From an uncultured Pelagibacteraceae bacterium (GTDB lineage Bacteria > Pseudomonadota > Alphaproteobacteria > Pelagibacterales > Pelagibacteraceae): a DNA stretch of 41,981 bases. Location: assembly GCA_902543405.1 (NCBI GenBank), contig CACBYC010000011.1, positions 1 to 41,981 of the forward strand. The letters are read 5' to 3'. Position numbers and translations under genes: made by a program. Shown piece after piece: positions 1 through 8,128 of this stretch (within the stretch, counting starts at the first letter, position 1; each line of letters opens with the position of its first letter). Under the pieces are notes generated by a model. It was not told the origin of the DNA, made no database searches, and saw nothing but the letters and a program-made list of their open reading frames with translations.

Positions 1-1
1 T

Positions 2-610
2 GGTTTAAAAAGTAATTTGAATGCTTCCCTTTTGGCAAATAAAAAAATTGGTTTACTTGGTTTTGGAGATTTAGCTAAGGCGCTTTATCCATTGCTGCTA
101 CCATTTACAAAAAATATAAATGTTTATGACCCCTGGGTCCCAAATAAAATAATAAAAAAAGCTGGTTTTAAGTCTATTAATTTAAATAAAATGTTTAGTG
201 ATTGTGAGATTATTTATGTTCTAGCAACTGTCACAACTAAAAACAAAAATTTAATAAGCAAAAAATTATTAAATAAAATGAAGCCTAAATCAGTTTTTGT
301 TTTAATGAGTAGAGCAGCAATCGTTAATTTTGTCGACCTAAAAAAAAGAATTAAAAAGGGAGATATATATGTCGCAACAGATGTATTTCCTGAAGAACCT
401 GTAAAAAAAAATGATCCAATTAGAAAGCTTAAAAATATATTGTTTTCAGCTCATAGAGCCGGAGCTTTAGAACAGGCTTTTTTTGAAATGGGCGATATTG
501 TTATAAAAGATATGAACTTAATTTTAAAAAAAATGCCTCCAAAATTCTGCAAAAGGGCTCAAAGAAAAACGGTAAATCTGTTAGCCTCAAAACCTGTTGC
601 AATTAACTGA
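2..610 (+). CDS. D-2-hydroxyacid dehydrogenase, C-terminal part (cut by window start)
   Basis: The reading frame is open to the left edge, so this is the C-terminal two thirds of a longer gene. A TTG at 17 is in frame but need not be the start. What is visible is the NAD-binding domain and the returning C-terminal helix of the D-isomer-specific 2-hydroxyacid dehydrogenase family. The dinucleotide motif reads IGLLGFGDLAK. The catalytic Arg is in SRAAIV, the Glu in FPEEP and the His in SAHRAGA. The family oxidises or reduces 2-hydroxy/2-oxo acids with NAD(P)H in the cytoplasm; the substrate cannot be told from this part. The stop lies 22 nt before the next ATG (633), so it probably heads or belongs to the following sugar-transport operon. 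Confidence 0.85.
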   Translation, partial: GLKSNLNASLLANKKIGLLGFGDLAKALYPLLLPFTKNINVYDPWVPNKIIKKAGFKSINLNKMFSDCEIIYVLATVTTKNKNLISKKLLNKMKPKSVFVLMSRAAIVNFVDLKKRIKKGDIYVATDVFPEEPVKKNDPIRKLKNILFSAHRAGALEQAFFEMGDIVIKDMNLILKKMPPKFCKRAQRKTVNLLASKPVAIN

Positions 611-632
611 TTTTTTTATATTTTCTTCACTT

Positions 633-1382
633 ATGTCATCAATTAATCAATTACTTCTAGAAGCAAAAAGTGTAACAAAATACTTTGGAACCATAACAGC
701 TCTCGAGAATGTAAATTTAAAGATACATGCAGGAGAATGTCTTGGTGTTGTGGGTGATAATGGAGCTGGAAAATCAACTTTAATGAAGGTTTTATCAGGG
801 CTATACAAACCAAGTGCAGGCTCATTATTCTTTGATGGTAAAGAGAAGATTTTAGAAAGCCCTAAAGATTCTCAAAATTTAGGTCTAGAAATGGTTTATC
901 AAGACTTGGCATTAGCTGGCAATCTTCCAATAGGTGAAAATATTTTTTTAGGGCGTGAACCAACTAAAAATCTTGGACTACTTAAATTTCTAGATTATAA
1001 AAAAATTAAAGAACTTACTGATGCGCATCTTGGTAAATTAAAAATTAATGTCAAAAGTGCTGATCAAAAAGTAGAAGAACTTTCAGGTGGTCAAAGGCAA
1101 GCAGTTGCAATTGCAAGATCAACAGCATTTAATGCTAAAGTTGTAATAATGGATGAACCAACTGCTGCACTTGCAATTAAAGAGGTTGGTAAAGTTCTAG
1201 ATCTTATAAATAGTTTAAAACAAACAGGTGTTGGAGTAATAGTTATCAGTCATAGAATGGATGATATTTTTGCCGTGTGTGATCGTGTGATGGCCTTATT
1301 CCAAGGAACAAATTTTGCAGAGTCTGAATTATCTAAAACTTCAAGAGATGAAGTAATAGGTTGGATTATGGGTAAAAAATAA
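633..1382 (+). CDS. Single-domain sugar ABC transporter ATPase (CUT2, FrcA-like)
   Basis: This is an ATP-binding subunit of a CUT2-type sugar importer. It shows Walker A (GDNGAGKST), the signature LSGGQRQ, Walker B (VVIMDEPTAA) and the switch His (VISHR). It is about 249 aa and has one cassette, whereas the E. coli RbsA type has two fused cassettes near 500 aa. That makes it like FrcA of rhizobia, which works as a homodimer. I chose ATG 633 because the protein then begins just before the first beta strand; a TTG at 597 in the same frame overlaps the upstream gene. The permease starts 2 nt after the stop. Substrate is not readable; ribose, fructose or fucose-like sugars are the family's usual cargo. 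Confidence 0.9.
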   Translation: MSSINQLLLEAKSVTKYFGTITALENVNLKIHAGECLGVVGDNGAGKSTLMKVLSGLYKPSAGSLFFDGKEKILESPKDSQNLGLEMVYQDLALAGNLPIGENIFLGREPTKNLGLLKFLDYKKIKELTDAHLGKLKINVKSADQKVEELSGGQRQAVAIARSTAFNAKVVIMDEPTAALAIKEVGKVLDLINSLKQTGVGVIVISHRMDDIFAVCDRVMALFQGTNFAESELSKTSRDEVIGWIMGKK

Positions 1383-1384
1383 TT

Positions 1385-2398
1385 ATGGAAAATAAAGATC
1401 AAGAAAAAAATTCGCTTTATTTAAAAATAATGCCATACCTTGAAAAGTATGGAATATTATTGCTACTGGTAATAATGATTGTAGTAATGCACTTCCTACA
1501 GCCAGATGTTTTCTTATCCTGGAGAAATGTTACCAATGTATTCAAGCAAATATCCTGGCAATCGATGTTAGCATTAGGTGTGTTTATGGTGATAGTTACT
1601 GCAGGGATTGATCTATCGGTTGGATCAATAATGATGTTGTCGTTAATGATACTTGCAATAGTTGCTAAAGCAGGAGCGCCTTGGTACATAGTAGTAATAA
1701 CGCCTTTGATAGCAGGATTTCTATGTGGTCTATTTAATGGATTAGGAATAACGCTCCTGAGGATGCCTCATCCTTTCATAATGACTTTAGGAACATTGTA
1801 TATCTTTAGAGGTACAGGAAATTTAATTTCAGGTGGAACCCCGATAAGTGGTTTTACAGACGAAGTTAGATATCTTGGTCATGGACGGATTGATTTAACT
1901 TGGCTTGGTTTAGAAAAATCACAATATTTACCAGTCAGTTTAGTTCTTATTGCAATTGTTTATATAATTTTTTGGATATTTATGAATAAAACTCGAACAG
2001 GAAAATGGATTTATGCAATTGGAGGAAATCCTAATGCTGCAAGAGCCTCCGGTATTAACGTCAATAAAATTCTAGTAATAGTTTACTCACTCTGTGGATT
2101 TCTATCTGGAATTGGAGCACTTATTTTAGCTGGACGAACAGACTCGGGATATCCTAATGCTGGATTACAATCTGAATTAGATGCAATAGCAGCATGCATT
2201 ATTGGGGGGGCGAGTTTTTTTGGAGGAAGAGGTACAGTTCTTGGAGTTTTTGCTGGTGTAATGATCATGGGTATTTTAAGAAATGGTCTTAATCTGATGG
2301 ATGTAAGTTCATTTTGGCAACAGGTTCTAATTGGATCTATTATAGTGTTAGCTGTATATATCGACGTTCTCAGAAGAGATCTTGGTACAAGAAAATAG
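1385..2398 (+). CDS. Sugar ABC transporter permease (CUT2, RbsC/FrcC-like)
   Basis: An inner-membrane permease of the ribose/xylose/galactoside class. It is 337 aa, the usual length, with about ten hydrophobic segments. Recognisable family motifs include VTAGIDLSVGSIMMLS near residue 75, the loop VRASGIN-like sequence ARASGINVNK around 220 and the C-terminal CIIGGASFFGGRGTV stretch around 270. It would form a dimer with the ATPase encoded immediately upstream and take sugar from the binding protein encoded downstream. The gap to that binding-protein gene is 108 nt and holds its own promoter-like element, so the binding protein can be made in excess. Confidence 0.92.
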   Translation: MENKDQEKNSLYLKIMPYLEKYGILLLLVIMIVVMHFLQPDVFLSWRNVTNVFKQISWQSMLALGVFMVIVTAGIDLSVGSIMMLSLMILAIVAKAGAPWYIVVITPLIAGFLCGLFNGLGITLLRMPHPFIMTLGTLYIFRGTGNLISGGTPISGFTDEVRYLGHGRIDLTWLGLEKSQYLPVSLVLIAIVYIIFWIFMNKTRTGKWIYAIGGNPNAARASGINVNKILVIVYSLCGFLSGIGALILAGRTDSGYPNAGLQSELDAIAACIIGGASFFGGRGTVLGVFAGVMIMGILRNGLNLMDVSSFWQQVLIGSIIVLAVYIDVLRRDLGTRK

Positions 2399-2444
2399 CA
2401 CACCTAAAAGTTGTAACTGTAAGTTTGATGGTCTTTTATAACAG

Positions 2445-2473
2445 TTGAATTTTTTTTAAAAATTTCATTAAAT
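2445..2473 (+). promoter_or_regulatory. Candidate promoter for the binding-protein gene at 2507
   Basis: TTGAAT (2445-2450), a 17-nt spacer beginning with seven T, and TTAAAT (2468-2473). The whole arrangement recurs in front of the TRAP binding-protein gene (23151-23179): 13 identical bases TTGAATTTTTTTT, ten variable bases, then TTAAATT. Neither hexamer alone is convincing in AT-rich DNA; the duplication of both with the same spacing is the argument. Confidence 0.5.
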
Positions 2474-2479
2474 TAATTT

Positions 2480-2495
2480 TTTAATAATTATTAAA
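2480..2495. promoter_or_regulatory. 16-bp perfect palindrome at the expected transcription start
   Basis: TTTAATAATTATTAAA is a perfect inverted repeat lying 7 nt after the -10-like hexamer and just before the GGGG-containing ribosome-binding site of the binding-protein gene. It could be an operator or simply chance, because it is made only of A and T. Confidence 0.25.
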
Positions 2496-2506
2496 GGGGT
2501 AAATAT

Positions 2507-3439
2507 ATGAGAGAACTAAACAGAAAAATTGTTGTTTTCATTTCAGCAATTTTTTTATTGATTAGCATGGGGTCAGTATCTTTTGCTGACGGACATGGTA
2601 AAAAAATCTTATTCAGTATTAAAGGACCTGGTTCTGGAAACCCATTCTGGGCTTCTGTAACAAAAGGTGCTGAAGAAGAGGCAAAAAAATTAGGAGTAAA
2701 ATTAATTTTAATTGCTCCTCCACAAGAAGGTGATGTACAAGCCCAGATTAACCAAGTCGAGGACCAACTTGCAAAAGGGGTTGATGCACTAGCACTAGCA
2801 CCAGGAGATCCAAACGCTTTTGCACCAATTGTAGACGATGCTATTAAAAGCGGTGTTCCAGTTGTATTTGTTGATACAAAAGGAATTAATGAAGGTGTAA
2901 CTTTCATTGGGACAAATAATATGAACGGTGCAGAATTAGCTGCAAAATTTATTTGTGATAAAACTCCAAAAGGATCCGATGTTGCAATTCTTACTGGGAT
3001 TGAGTCTCAATCGACTGCATTACTAAGAAGAGATGGTGCAATTAAAGGATTTAAAAACTGTGGTTTAAACCTTGTTGCTACTCAAACAGCTGAGTGGGAT
3101 ACTGCAAAAGGTAGATCAGTTACTGAGTCAATTATCTTGAAAAATCCTAACATCAAAGCAATCTTTGCTTCTAATGACAATATGGGTTTAGGTGCTATGC
3201 AAGCACTAAAAGATGCTGACATGAATGATGTGATCGTTGTTGGTTTTGATGCTACTCCAGATGCTGCTACTAGCATCCTAAAAGGAGAGATGACTGCAAC
3301 AATAGCTCAGTTCTCATACAACATGGGCGCGTATGGAGTTAAATATGCTCTTGAGCTAGCTAACGGTGGAAGTATTGATCCTAATATTGATACTGGTACA
3401 CAATTAGTAACAACAGAAAACGCTAACGATTTTAAATAA
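2507..3439 (+). CDS. Periplasmic sugar-binding protein (CUT2, RbsB-like)
   Basis: A solute-binding protein of the Peripla_BP_4/RbsB group, 310 aa. Residues 1-27 form a Sec signal peptide ending in VSFADG. The mature part shows the family features: GNPFWASVTKGAEEEAKKLG near residue 45, the hinge-region stretch IVDDAIKSGVPVVFVDT near 120, and the conserved FASNDNMGLGAMQAL (around 220) and VVGFDATPDA (around 245). It captures a monosaccharide in the periplasm and delivers it to the permease encoded upstream. It has its own promoter-like element and is closed by an intrinsic terminator. Its codon use is richer in G/C than its neighbours, which suggests high expression. The exact sugar cannot be read from sequence. 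Confidence 0.93.
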   Translation: MRELNRKIVVFISAIFLLISMGSVSFADGHGKKILFSIKGPGSGNPFWASVTKGAEEEAKKLGVKLILIAPPQEGDVQAQINQVEDQLAKGVDALALAPGDPNAFAPIVDDAIKSGVPVVFVDTKGINEGVTFIGTNNMNGAELAAKFICDKTPKGSDVAILTGIESQSTALLRRDGAIKGFKNCGLNLVATQTAEWDTAKGRSVTESIILKNPNIKAIFASNDNMGLGAMQALKDADMNDVIVVGFDATPDAATSILKGEMTATIAQFSYNMGAYGVKYALELANGGSIDPNIDTGTQLVTTENANDFK

Positions 3440-3460
3440 TCTTTAGAAAAATCAAAATTA

Positions 3461-3493
3461 AAAGGGTGGAATTTTATTTCACCCTTTTTTTTT
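3461..3493 (+). terminator. Intrinsic terminator after the CUT2 binding protein
   Basis: Stem AAAGGGTG (3461-3468) pairs with CACCCTTT (3480-3487) across an 11-nt loop and runs into a T tract ending at 3493. It separates the binding-protein gene from the mutarotase and kinase genes, which start 18 nt after it, and probably lets a fraction of transcripts through. Confidence 0.85.
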
Positions 3494-3511
3494 ATATATT
3501 ATAGTGGCCTA

Positions 3512-3976
3512 ATGCTAATTAAAATTAATCCAATTTTAAGCCCTGAGCTCCTATATCAGTTAAGGGCAATGGGTCATGGTGATAAACTTGTTTTAACTGA
3601 TGCTAATTTTCCAGCATATTCTCACTCTTTAAATAATAAAGTAATTAGATTAGATGGAGTAGATATTTATGATGCTACAAAGGCAATTCTTTCTGTTTTT
3701 CCATTAGATAGTTTCATTGATTCAGCTGCAAAAAGAATGCAAGTTGATAACAAACCTGATGAATTAACTGATTGTCATAAAGATTTTATTAAAGCTGTAA
3801 AAGAAACTTCCGGAGAAAATTGGAAGATTGGTTCAATTGAAAGACAAGAATTTTATAAAGAGGCAAAAAAATCTCAATTAATAGTATCAACCTCTGAAAT
3901 GAGACCATATGGGTGTTTTATATTAACAAAGGGAGTAATTAAACCAGATGGTAGTGTTTGGGTTCTTGATAAATAA
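3512..3976 (+). CDS. fucU: FucU/RbsD-family sugar mutarotase (FucU type)
   Basis: A cytoplasmic mutarotase that interconverts sugar anomers before phosphorylation or oxidation. The N-terminus (ISPELL-type start, then RAMGHGDKLVLTDANFPA, residues 18-35) is the FucU pattern rather than the RbsD one. His22 is the likely catalytic residue. The length of 154 aa is slightly above the usual 140. FucU proteins act on L-fucose and also on ribose, so the name does not fix the substrate. The stop codon shares a base with the start of the ribokinase-like gene (TAATG), so the two are translationally coupled. Together with the upstream transporter they make a compact import-mutarotase-kinase unit. Confidence 0.85.
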   Translation: MLIKINPILSPELLYQLRAMGHGDKLVLTDANFPAYSHSLNNKVIRLDGVDIYDATKAILSVFPLDSFIDSAAKRMQVDNKPDELTDCHKDFIKAVKETSGENWKIGSIERQEFYKEAKKSQLIVSTSEMRPYGCFILTKGVIKPDGSVWVLDK

Positions 3977-4890
3977 TGAGCTCAATATGTGTATTTGGAG
4001 TATTTGTAGCTGATCTTTGTTTTTTTGCAGACAAAATTCCAATCAAAGGTGAAACAGTTTTAGGTAAAAATCATATAGTTGGTCCAGGTGGAAAAGGGTC
4101 AAACCAAGCTATCGCTGCTGCAAGACTTGGTGGAAATGTAAATTTTATAACTAAGATAGGAGATGATCAAAATGCCAAGATGGCTCTTAAGTTGTATAAG
4201 GAGGCTGGAATTAATACAGACTCAATAATTCAAGATCCAAATCAGTCAACTGGTGTTGCAGGTATAATGATAAATGAAAAAACGGGGGATAATGCAATTA
4301 ATATTGTACCTGGAGCTGCGGGTTCTATATCTAATGAAGATATTGACAACAATATTGAGTTTATAAAAAAATCTGAAATTTTTTTAACTCAACTAGAAAC
4401 ACCTAATGAAGTAACTAGTTATGCGCTCAATAGAGCAAAAGAGATAGGATCTATTACAATTTTTAATCCGGCACCTGCATCAGATATAAAAGAAAGTGAT
4501 TTTAAGTGTATTGATTATTTTACTCCCAATGAAACTGAAGCAAGTTTTTATTTAGGCAAAAAGGTTGAGAGTAAAACAGAAATTGAAGAGTCTGCAAAAA
4601 CTTTTTTACAAAAAGGAGTAAAAAATATTATCATTACATTAGGTCCAAAAGGCCTATACTTTGCAAACTCTGAGGAGAGTTTTTTTATAGATGTTTATAG
4701 TTTAAAGGATAAAGTTATAGATACCACTGGAGCAGGTGATGCTTTTAACGGAGCTTTTGCATATGCTTTATCCAATAAATTTAAAATTAAAGATGCTCTA
4801 GAATTTTCAAATAAAGTAGCTGCAATTTCCACAACAAAAGCAGGCGCAGCTAATGCAATGCCAAAACTTGATGAAGTAGAAGCTTATTAG
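3976..4890 (+). CDS. rbsK: Ribokinase-family sugar kinase (PfkB fold)
   Basis: An ATP-dependent kinase for a five- or six-carbon sugar. It is 304 aa and carries the two PfkB signatures: GGKGSNQAIAAARLGG (from residue 38) and DTTGAGDAFNGAF (249-261), with Asp255 as catalytic base. The intervening blocks TQLETP, NPAPA, TPNETEA and IITLGPKG are those of true ribokinases. Ribose to ribose-5-phosphate is therefore the best guess, although related kinases act on deoxyribose or other sugars. It is the last gene of the operon. Its stop abuts, with no spacing, the stop of the convergent gene at 4891. Confidence 0.88.
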   Translation: MSSICVFGVFVADLCFFADKIPIKGETVLGKNHIVGPGGKGSNQAIAAARLGGNVNFITKIGDDQNAKMALKLYKEAGINTDSIIQDPNQSTGVAGIMINEKTGDNAINIVPGAAGSISNEDIDNNIEFIKKSEIFLTQLETPNEVTSYALNRAKEIGSITIFNPAPASDIKESDFKCIDYFTPNETEASFYLGKKVESKTEIEESAKTFLQKGVKNIIITLGPKGLYFANSEESFFIDVYSLKDKVIDTTGAGDAFNGAFAYALSNKFKIKDALEFSNKVAAISTTKAGAANAMPKLDEVEAY

Positions 4891-6066
4891 TTATTCTATT
4901 ATTTTGAAATCAGACTTAAATTTATCAGTAATTGTTAAACCTAAACCAGGTTTGTTATCATCTAAATTTATATATCCATTTTTAGGGGCAGGATCACCTT
5001 CAAAAATGTAATAAAATAATTCATTGCCAATTTCTACATCATGGACTGGGAAAAATTCTGATATTGGACAATTAAAATTTGACATTGTTAAATGATAATT
5101 ATGCATTTGACCAGCATGAGGAATAACTGGCACTTGATAAGCTTCTGCCAATGCATTTATTTTATTTGCAATTGTAAATCCACCAACTCTATTATTGTCA
5201 TATTGAATATAGCTCACTGCTTTAATATCCAACAATTGTTTAAATCCAAATAAGTTGAATTCATGTTCTCCACCAGAAATTGGAATTGCATTCATATTAT
5301 TTAATTCTGCATAGCCATGAATATCATCTGCTATTACAGGTTCCTCTAACCATCTAGGGTTAAATTTTACTAATTTCGGGATCATCCTTTTTGCATAATC
5401 TAAGTTCCAACCCATATAACATTCCATCATTAGGTCGGTATCATATCCAATAACTTCTCTAACTGCTTCAGCTAGCTCAATATTTTTTTTCATACCACCA
5501 GGTCCATCTTTTGGCCCCCACCCAAATCTCATTTTAAACATTTTAAAACCTTGCTTAACATAGCTTTCAGCTTCTTTTTGCAAATCCTTAATTGGTTGGC
5601 TGTATAGTTTAGATGCGTAGACTGGTATCTTTTCCTTTGTTCTTCCACCTAATAGTTTAAAAACAGGTTTGTTTGTAATTTTTCCCATTATATCCCAGAG
5701 CGCAATATCAATTGCAGAAATAGCTACCATTCCCAATCCTCTTCTTCCCCACGCATGCGTTCTTCTATACATTTTTTCCCAGATATAAGAATAATCAAAA
5801 GGATCTTCGCCTATTACTAAAGGAGTTAAATAAGTATCGATTGTTTTTTTTACCAATTGAGGTGCTAGTGCCGCATTTCCAATTCCAATAATACCATCGT
5901 CTGTTTCGATTTCACATATTAACCATTCATGAAATCTAAATGAACCCATAGCATCTGATTTTTCAAACAAAAGGTCTGAAGCATTTGTGCAAAAATTATT
6001 TTGTGGAGGAACTGTTTTACCGTTCCATTGATATACTTTGGTACGAATACTTTTTATTTTAGACAT
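4891..6066 (-). CDS. Enolase-superfamily acid-sugar dehydratase, L-rhamnonate-dehydratase-like
   Basis: A 391-aa mandelate racemase/enolase-fold enzyme. The capping domain is at about 1-145 and the barrel at about 146-391. It resembles L-rhamnonate dehydratase in its [11 protein letters not shown] block (181-191), GGEHEF (265-270) and the C-terminal pattern P-x-NGYI...DKPGLGL-like around 361-376. The metal ligands would be Glu215, Glu241 and Glu267, with Asp290 and His317 (VIPH) as the catalytic dyad. Glu215 is odd because Asp is usual there, and the barrel motif is K178-x-R180 instead of KxK. The reaction would be loss of water from an aldonate to give a 2-keto-3-deoxy acid. It is co-directional with the PdxA-family gene and starts directly after that gene's stop codon. 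Substrate is uncertain. Confidence 0.8.
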   Translation of the reverse strand: MSKIKSIRTKVYQWNGKTVPPQNNFCTNASDLLFEKSDAMGSFRFHEWLICEIETDDGIIGIGNAALAPQLVKKTIDTYLTPLVIGEDPFDYSYIWEKMYRRTHAWGRRGLGMVAISAIDIALWDIMGKITNKPVFKLLGGRTKEKIPVYASKLYSQPIKDLQKEAESYVKQGFKMFKMRFGWGPKDGPGGMKKNIELAEAVREVIGYDTDLMMECYMGWNLDYAKRMIPKLVKFNPRWLEEPVIADDIHGYAELNNMNAIPISGGEHEFNLFGFKQLLDIKAVSYIQYDNNRVGGFTIANKINALAEAYQVPVIPHAGQMHNYHLTMSNFNCPISEFFPVHDVEIGNELFYYIFEGDPAPKNGYINLDDNKPGLGLTITDKFKSDFKIIE

Positions 6067-7062
6067 TTAATTGTTTTTATTTTCTGCCATTGTTAATGCA
6101 ATTTTAAATGAATTCAAAGTAGGTTCTAAGTTTGCCACATTTTTACCTGCAATATCAAACGCTGTACCGTGAGCAGGAGTGGTAATAGGTAAAGGTAAAC
6201 CTCCTTGAACGGTTACACCTCGATCAAATCCAAATGCTTTTAAGCCTGATTGTAAAGCATCATGATACATACCAACAATACAATCATGATTTCCATCTTT
6301 ATAAGCAGTAATAAAAGAAGTATCACACGGCAAAGGTCCATCAGCATTAATACCTAGTTTTTTTGCCTCTTCTATTGCGGGTATAATTTCTTCTTTTTCC
6401 TCAGTTCCAAATTCAGCATGAGGATTCAGTGCTTGAACTGCTACTCTTGGACTTTTAATACCATTTAATTTCATAGCCTCATTTATAAGTTTAATTGGCT
6501 TAATAATTTTTTCCTTTTTTACATGTTCTGGAACTTCTTTTATTGGAATATGTGATGATACCCTTGCTGTCCAAAAATTATCAATAACATTAAATTCACA
6601 AAAAAAATTTTTAACCTCTAACTTTTCAGCCATTAAATGTAATTCATCAGAATATTTATTTCCTCCAAGTTTAAGACTTGTTTTATTAAAAGGTCCAAAG
6701 TTTATTGCATGAATTTTATTTTCTTTAGCAAGATCTAAAGCTAAATTTAGCGAAGCTAAGACGCTTTCTCCCGCCTCTTTAGAGCACTCAGATAATTTAT
6801 AATTATGATTTTTACCATTAGAGATATCTAGAAAAAATTTATTACTCTTCGCAAAATCAATATTATCGAAATCTTCTACAAAATTTAGATTATGTGATTT
6901 GCCTGAAATTTTATTTCCACTTTCTAATATATTTTTTTCACCTATGATAATTAAATTAGCCTTGTTAGTGATTTCCTCTGACAATAGTTTTGAGACCAAT
7001 TCGGGGCCTATACCAGAAGGGTCCCCTAAAAGAACTACCATGTTAATTTTATTTTGAGCCAT
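6067..7062 (-). CDS. PdxA-family dehydrogenase (4-hydroxythreonine-4-phosphate dehydrogenase-like)
   Basis: A 331-aa member of the PdxA family: LLGDPSGIGPELV at the N-terminus, three metal-binding histidines at 171 (SSHIP), 215 (NPHAEFG) and 267 (MYHDAL), and GTAFDIAGK near the C-terminus. Classical PdxA makes pyridoxal phosphate precursors, while PdxA2 paralogues oxidise 4-phospho-D-threonate or -erythronate and decarboxylate the product. Pairing with an acid-sugar dehydratase and facing a TTT transporter points to a catabolic PdxA2-like role. The DUF1537 kinase that normally feeds PdxA2 is absent from the window. The start lies 71 nt from the divergent tctC start. Confidence 0.82.
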   Translation of the reverse strand: MAQNKINMVVLLGDPSGIGPELVSKLLSEEITNKANLIIIGEKNILESGNKISGKSHNLNFVEDFDNIDFAKSNKFFLDISNGKNHNYKLSECSKEAGESVLASLNLALDLAKENKIHAINFGPFNKTSLKLGGNKYSDELHLMAEKLEVKNFFCEFNVIDNFWTARVSSHIPIKEVPEHVKKEKIIKPIKLINEAMKLNGIKSPRVAVQALNPHAEFGTEEKEEIIPAIEEAKKLGINADGPLPCDTSFITAYKDGNHDCIVGMYHDALQSGLKAFGFDRGVTVQGGLPLPITTPAHGTAFDIAGKNVANLEPTLNSFKIALTMAENKNN

Positions 7063-7133
7063 TTTTTACTTTACGCTATGTATCAGATTATGTTTATATA
7101 TTTAAATATAAATTAACTAAAAAGAGGGAAATA
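7063..7133. promoter_or_regulatory. Divergent promoter region between the PdxA-like and tctC genes
   Basis: 71 nt between two outward-facing genes must hold both promoters. It contains a perfect AT-only palindrome TATATTTAAATATA (7097-7110) and the ribosome-binding site AGAGGG 8 nt before the tctC ATG. No hexamer pair stands out. Confidence 0.4.
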
Positions 7134-8108
7134 ATGAAAAAAAGTTTTAAATTATTTTTAGCTGCCGCATTTTTGGTAACTGAATTTTTTGTTGTTGCAC
7201 TTCCACTTATGATTACTTCTGCAAAAGCAGATGGTCACCCAATTCAAGCTATTACACACGCTGGTTTTGGTGGTGGTACAGACGTAACTACTAGAATGAT
7301 GTTGTTAAGAACTAGAAGGTATCTAAAACAAGATATGCAATTAGTTAACAAGAAGGGTGGTGGTGGAGCTGCATCTATGGATTACATGATGACTTTACCA
7401 GCAGATGGTCAACATACTTTAACTTGGACAACAGGTCATGCTGTTTCTATGGCATTAGGAAAAACAAAAGTTAAATTAAGTGATATGCAACCACTTGCTA
7501 GAGGAACTGATGATCCTCAATTGTTTGTCGTAAATTGTAAAAATGATATTAAAGATGCTAAAAAATTTATTAGCGCTCAAAAATCAAAATCATTAAAATA
7601 TGGTACTACTCACGTTGGTGGTATTGATGATGTAAGTGCTATCGCTTTTACAAAAAAAGGAAAATTAACAGACCCAACAATTGTTCCTTATAAAGGTGTT
7701 GGTCCTATTAAAACTAATCTTATCAAAGGAGATATTGATGTGGGTGTTTTAAACTTAGGTGAGGCAGTTACAGAAATTGAAGATGGTACATTGTGTGTTT
7801 CAGTTGTACTTGCTAGTAACAGAATGGAAAAATTAAGTAATGTTCCTACTGCTACTGAGTTAGGAATTCCAGTTGTGCTTTCAACAGTTAGAGGTTTTGT
7901 AACAAGAAAAGGTGTTCCAGGCGATAGAAAAAAACAACTTGAAGATGCAATGATTAAAGCAATGGAACATAAATATTTCCAAAGTTTTTTAACTGATATC
8001 GGACTTGATTCAACTAGTGTTGTTGGAGCTGATGAGTGGGGCAAGCAAATGGAAGTCATGCTTGCAGAGATGACTGCTCAACTTAAAGCTTTGGGTTACA
8101 TTAATTAG
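7134..8108 (+). CDS. tctC: Tripartite tricarboxylate transporter substrate-binding protein
   Basis: A periplasmic binding protein of the TctC/Bug family, 324 aa. The signal peptide spans residues 1-33 (Lys-rich start, hydrophobic core, cleavage around SAKADG). The mature protein has the family's FGGGTDVTTR-type N-terminal loop (GFGGGTDV, about residue 45), GGGGAASMDYM near 80 and the second-domain block VPYKGVGPIKTNLIKGDIDVG near 185-205. Bug proteins usually bind di- or tricarboxylates or related small acids. The flanking catabolic genes suggest a sugar acid here, which is inference. The gene is followed at once by a terminator-like hairpin and then the membrane subunits. Confidence 0.92.
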   Translation: MKKSFKLFLAAAFLVTEFFVVALPLMITSAKADGHPIQAITHAGFGGGTDVTTRMMLLRTRRYLKQDMQLVNKKGGGGAASMDYMMTLPADGQHTLTWTTGHAVSMALGKTKVKLSDMQPLARGTDDPQLFVVNCKNDIKDAKKFISAQKSKSLKYGTTHVGGIDDVSAIAFTKKGKLTDPTIVPYKGVGPIKTNLIKGDIDVGVLNLGEAVTEIEDGTLCVSVVLASNRMEKLSNVPTATELGIPVVLSTVRGFVTRKGVPGDRKKQLEDAMIKAMEHKYFQSFLTDIGLDSTSVVGADEWGKQMEVMLAEMTAQLKALGYIN

Positions 8109-8128
8109 TCATAAGAAAGTACATTTTT

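Noticed and set aside
597-632. Extended start (TTG 597) for the CUT2 ATPase
   Set aside because: It would overlap the upstream dehydrogenase and add a hydrophobic tail not usual in the family; ATG 633 fits better.
2083-2403. Minus-strand frame of 106 aa over the CUT2 permease end
   Set aside because: Shadow of a well-supported permease gene; composition (many Pro, Arg, Ile) is that of antisense translation.
7097-7110. TATATTTAAATATA palindrome as an operator
   Set aside because: AT-only and expected by chance in this composition; kept only as a remark on the intergenic region.
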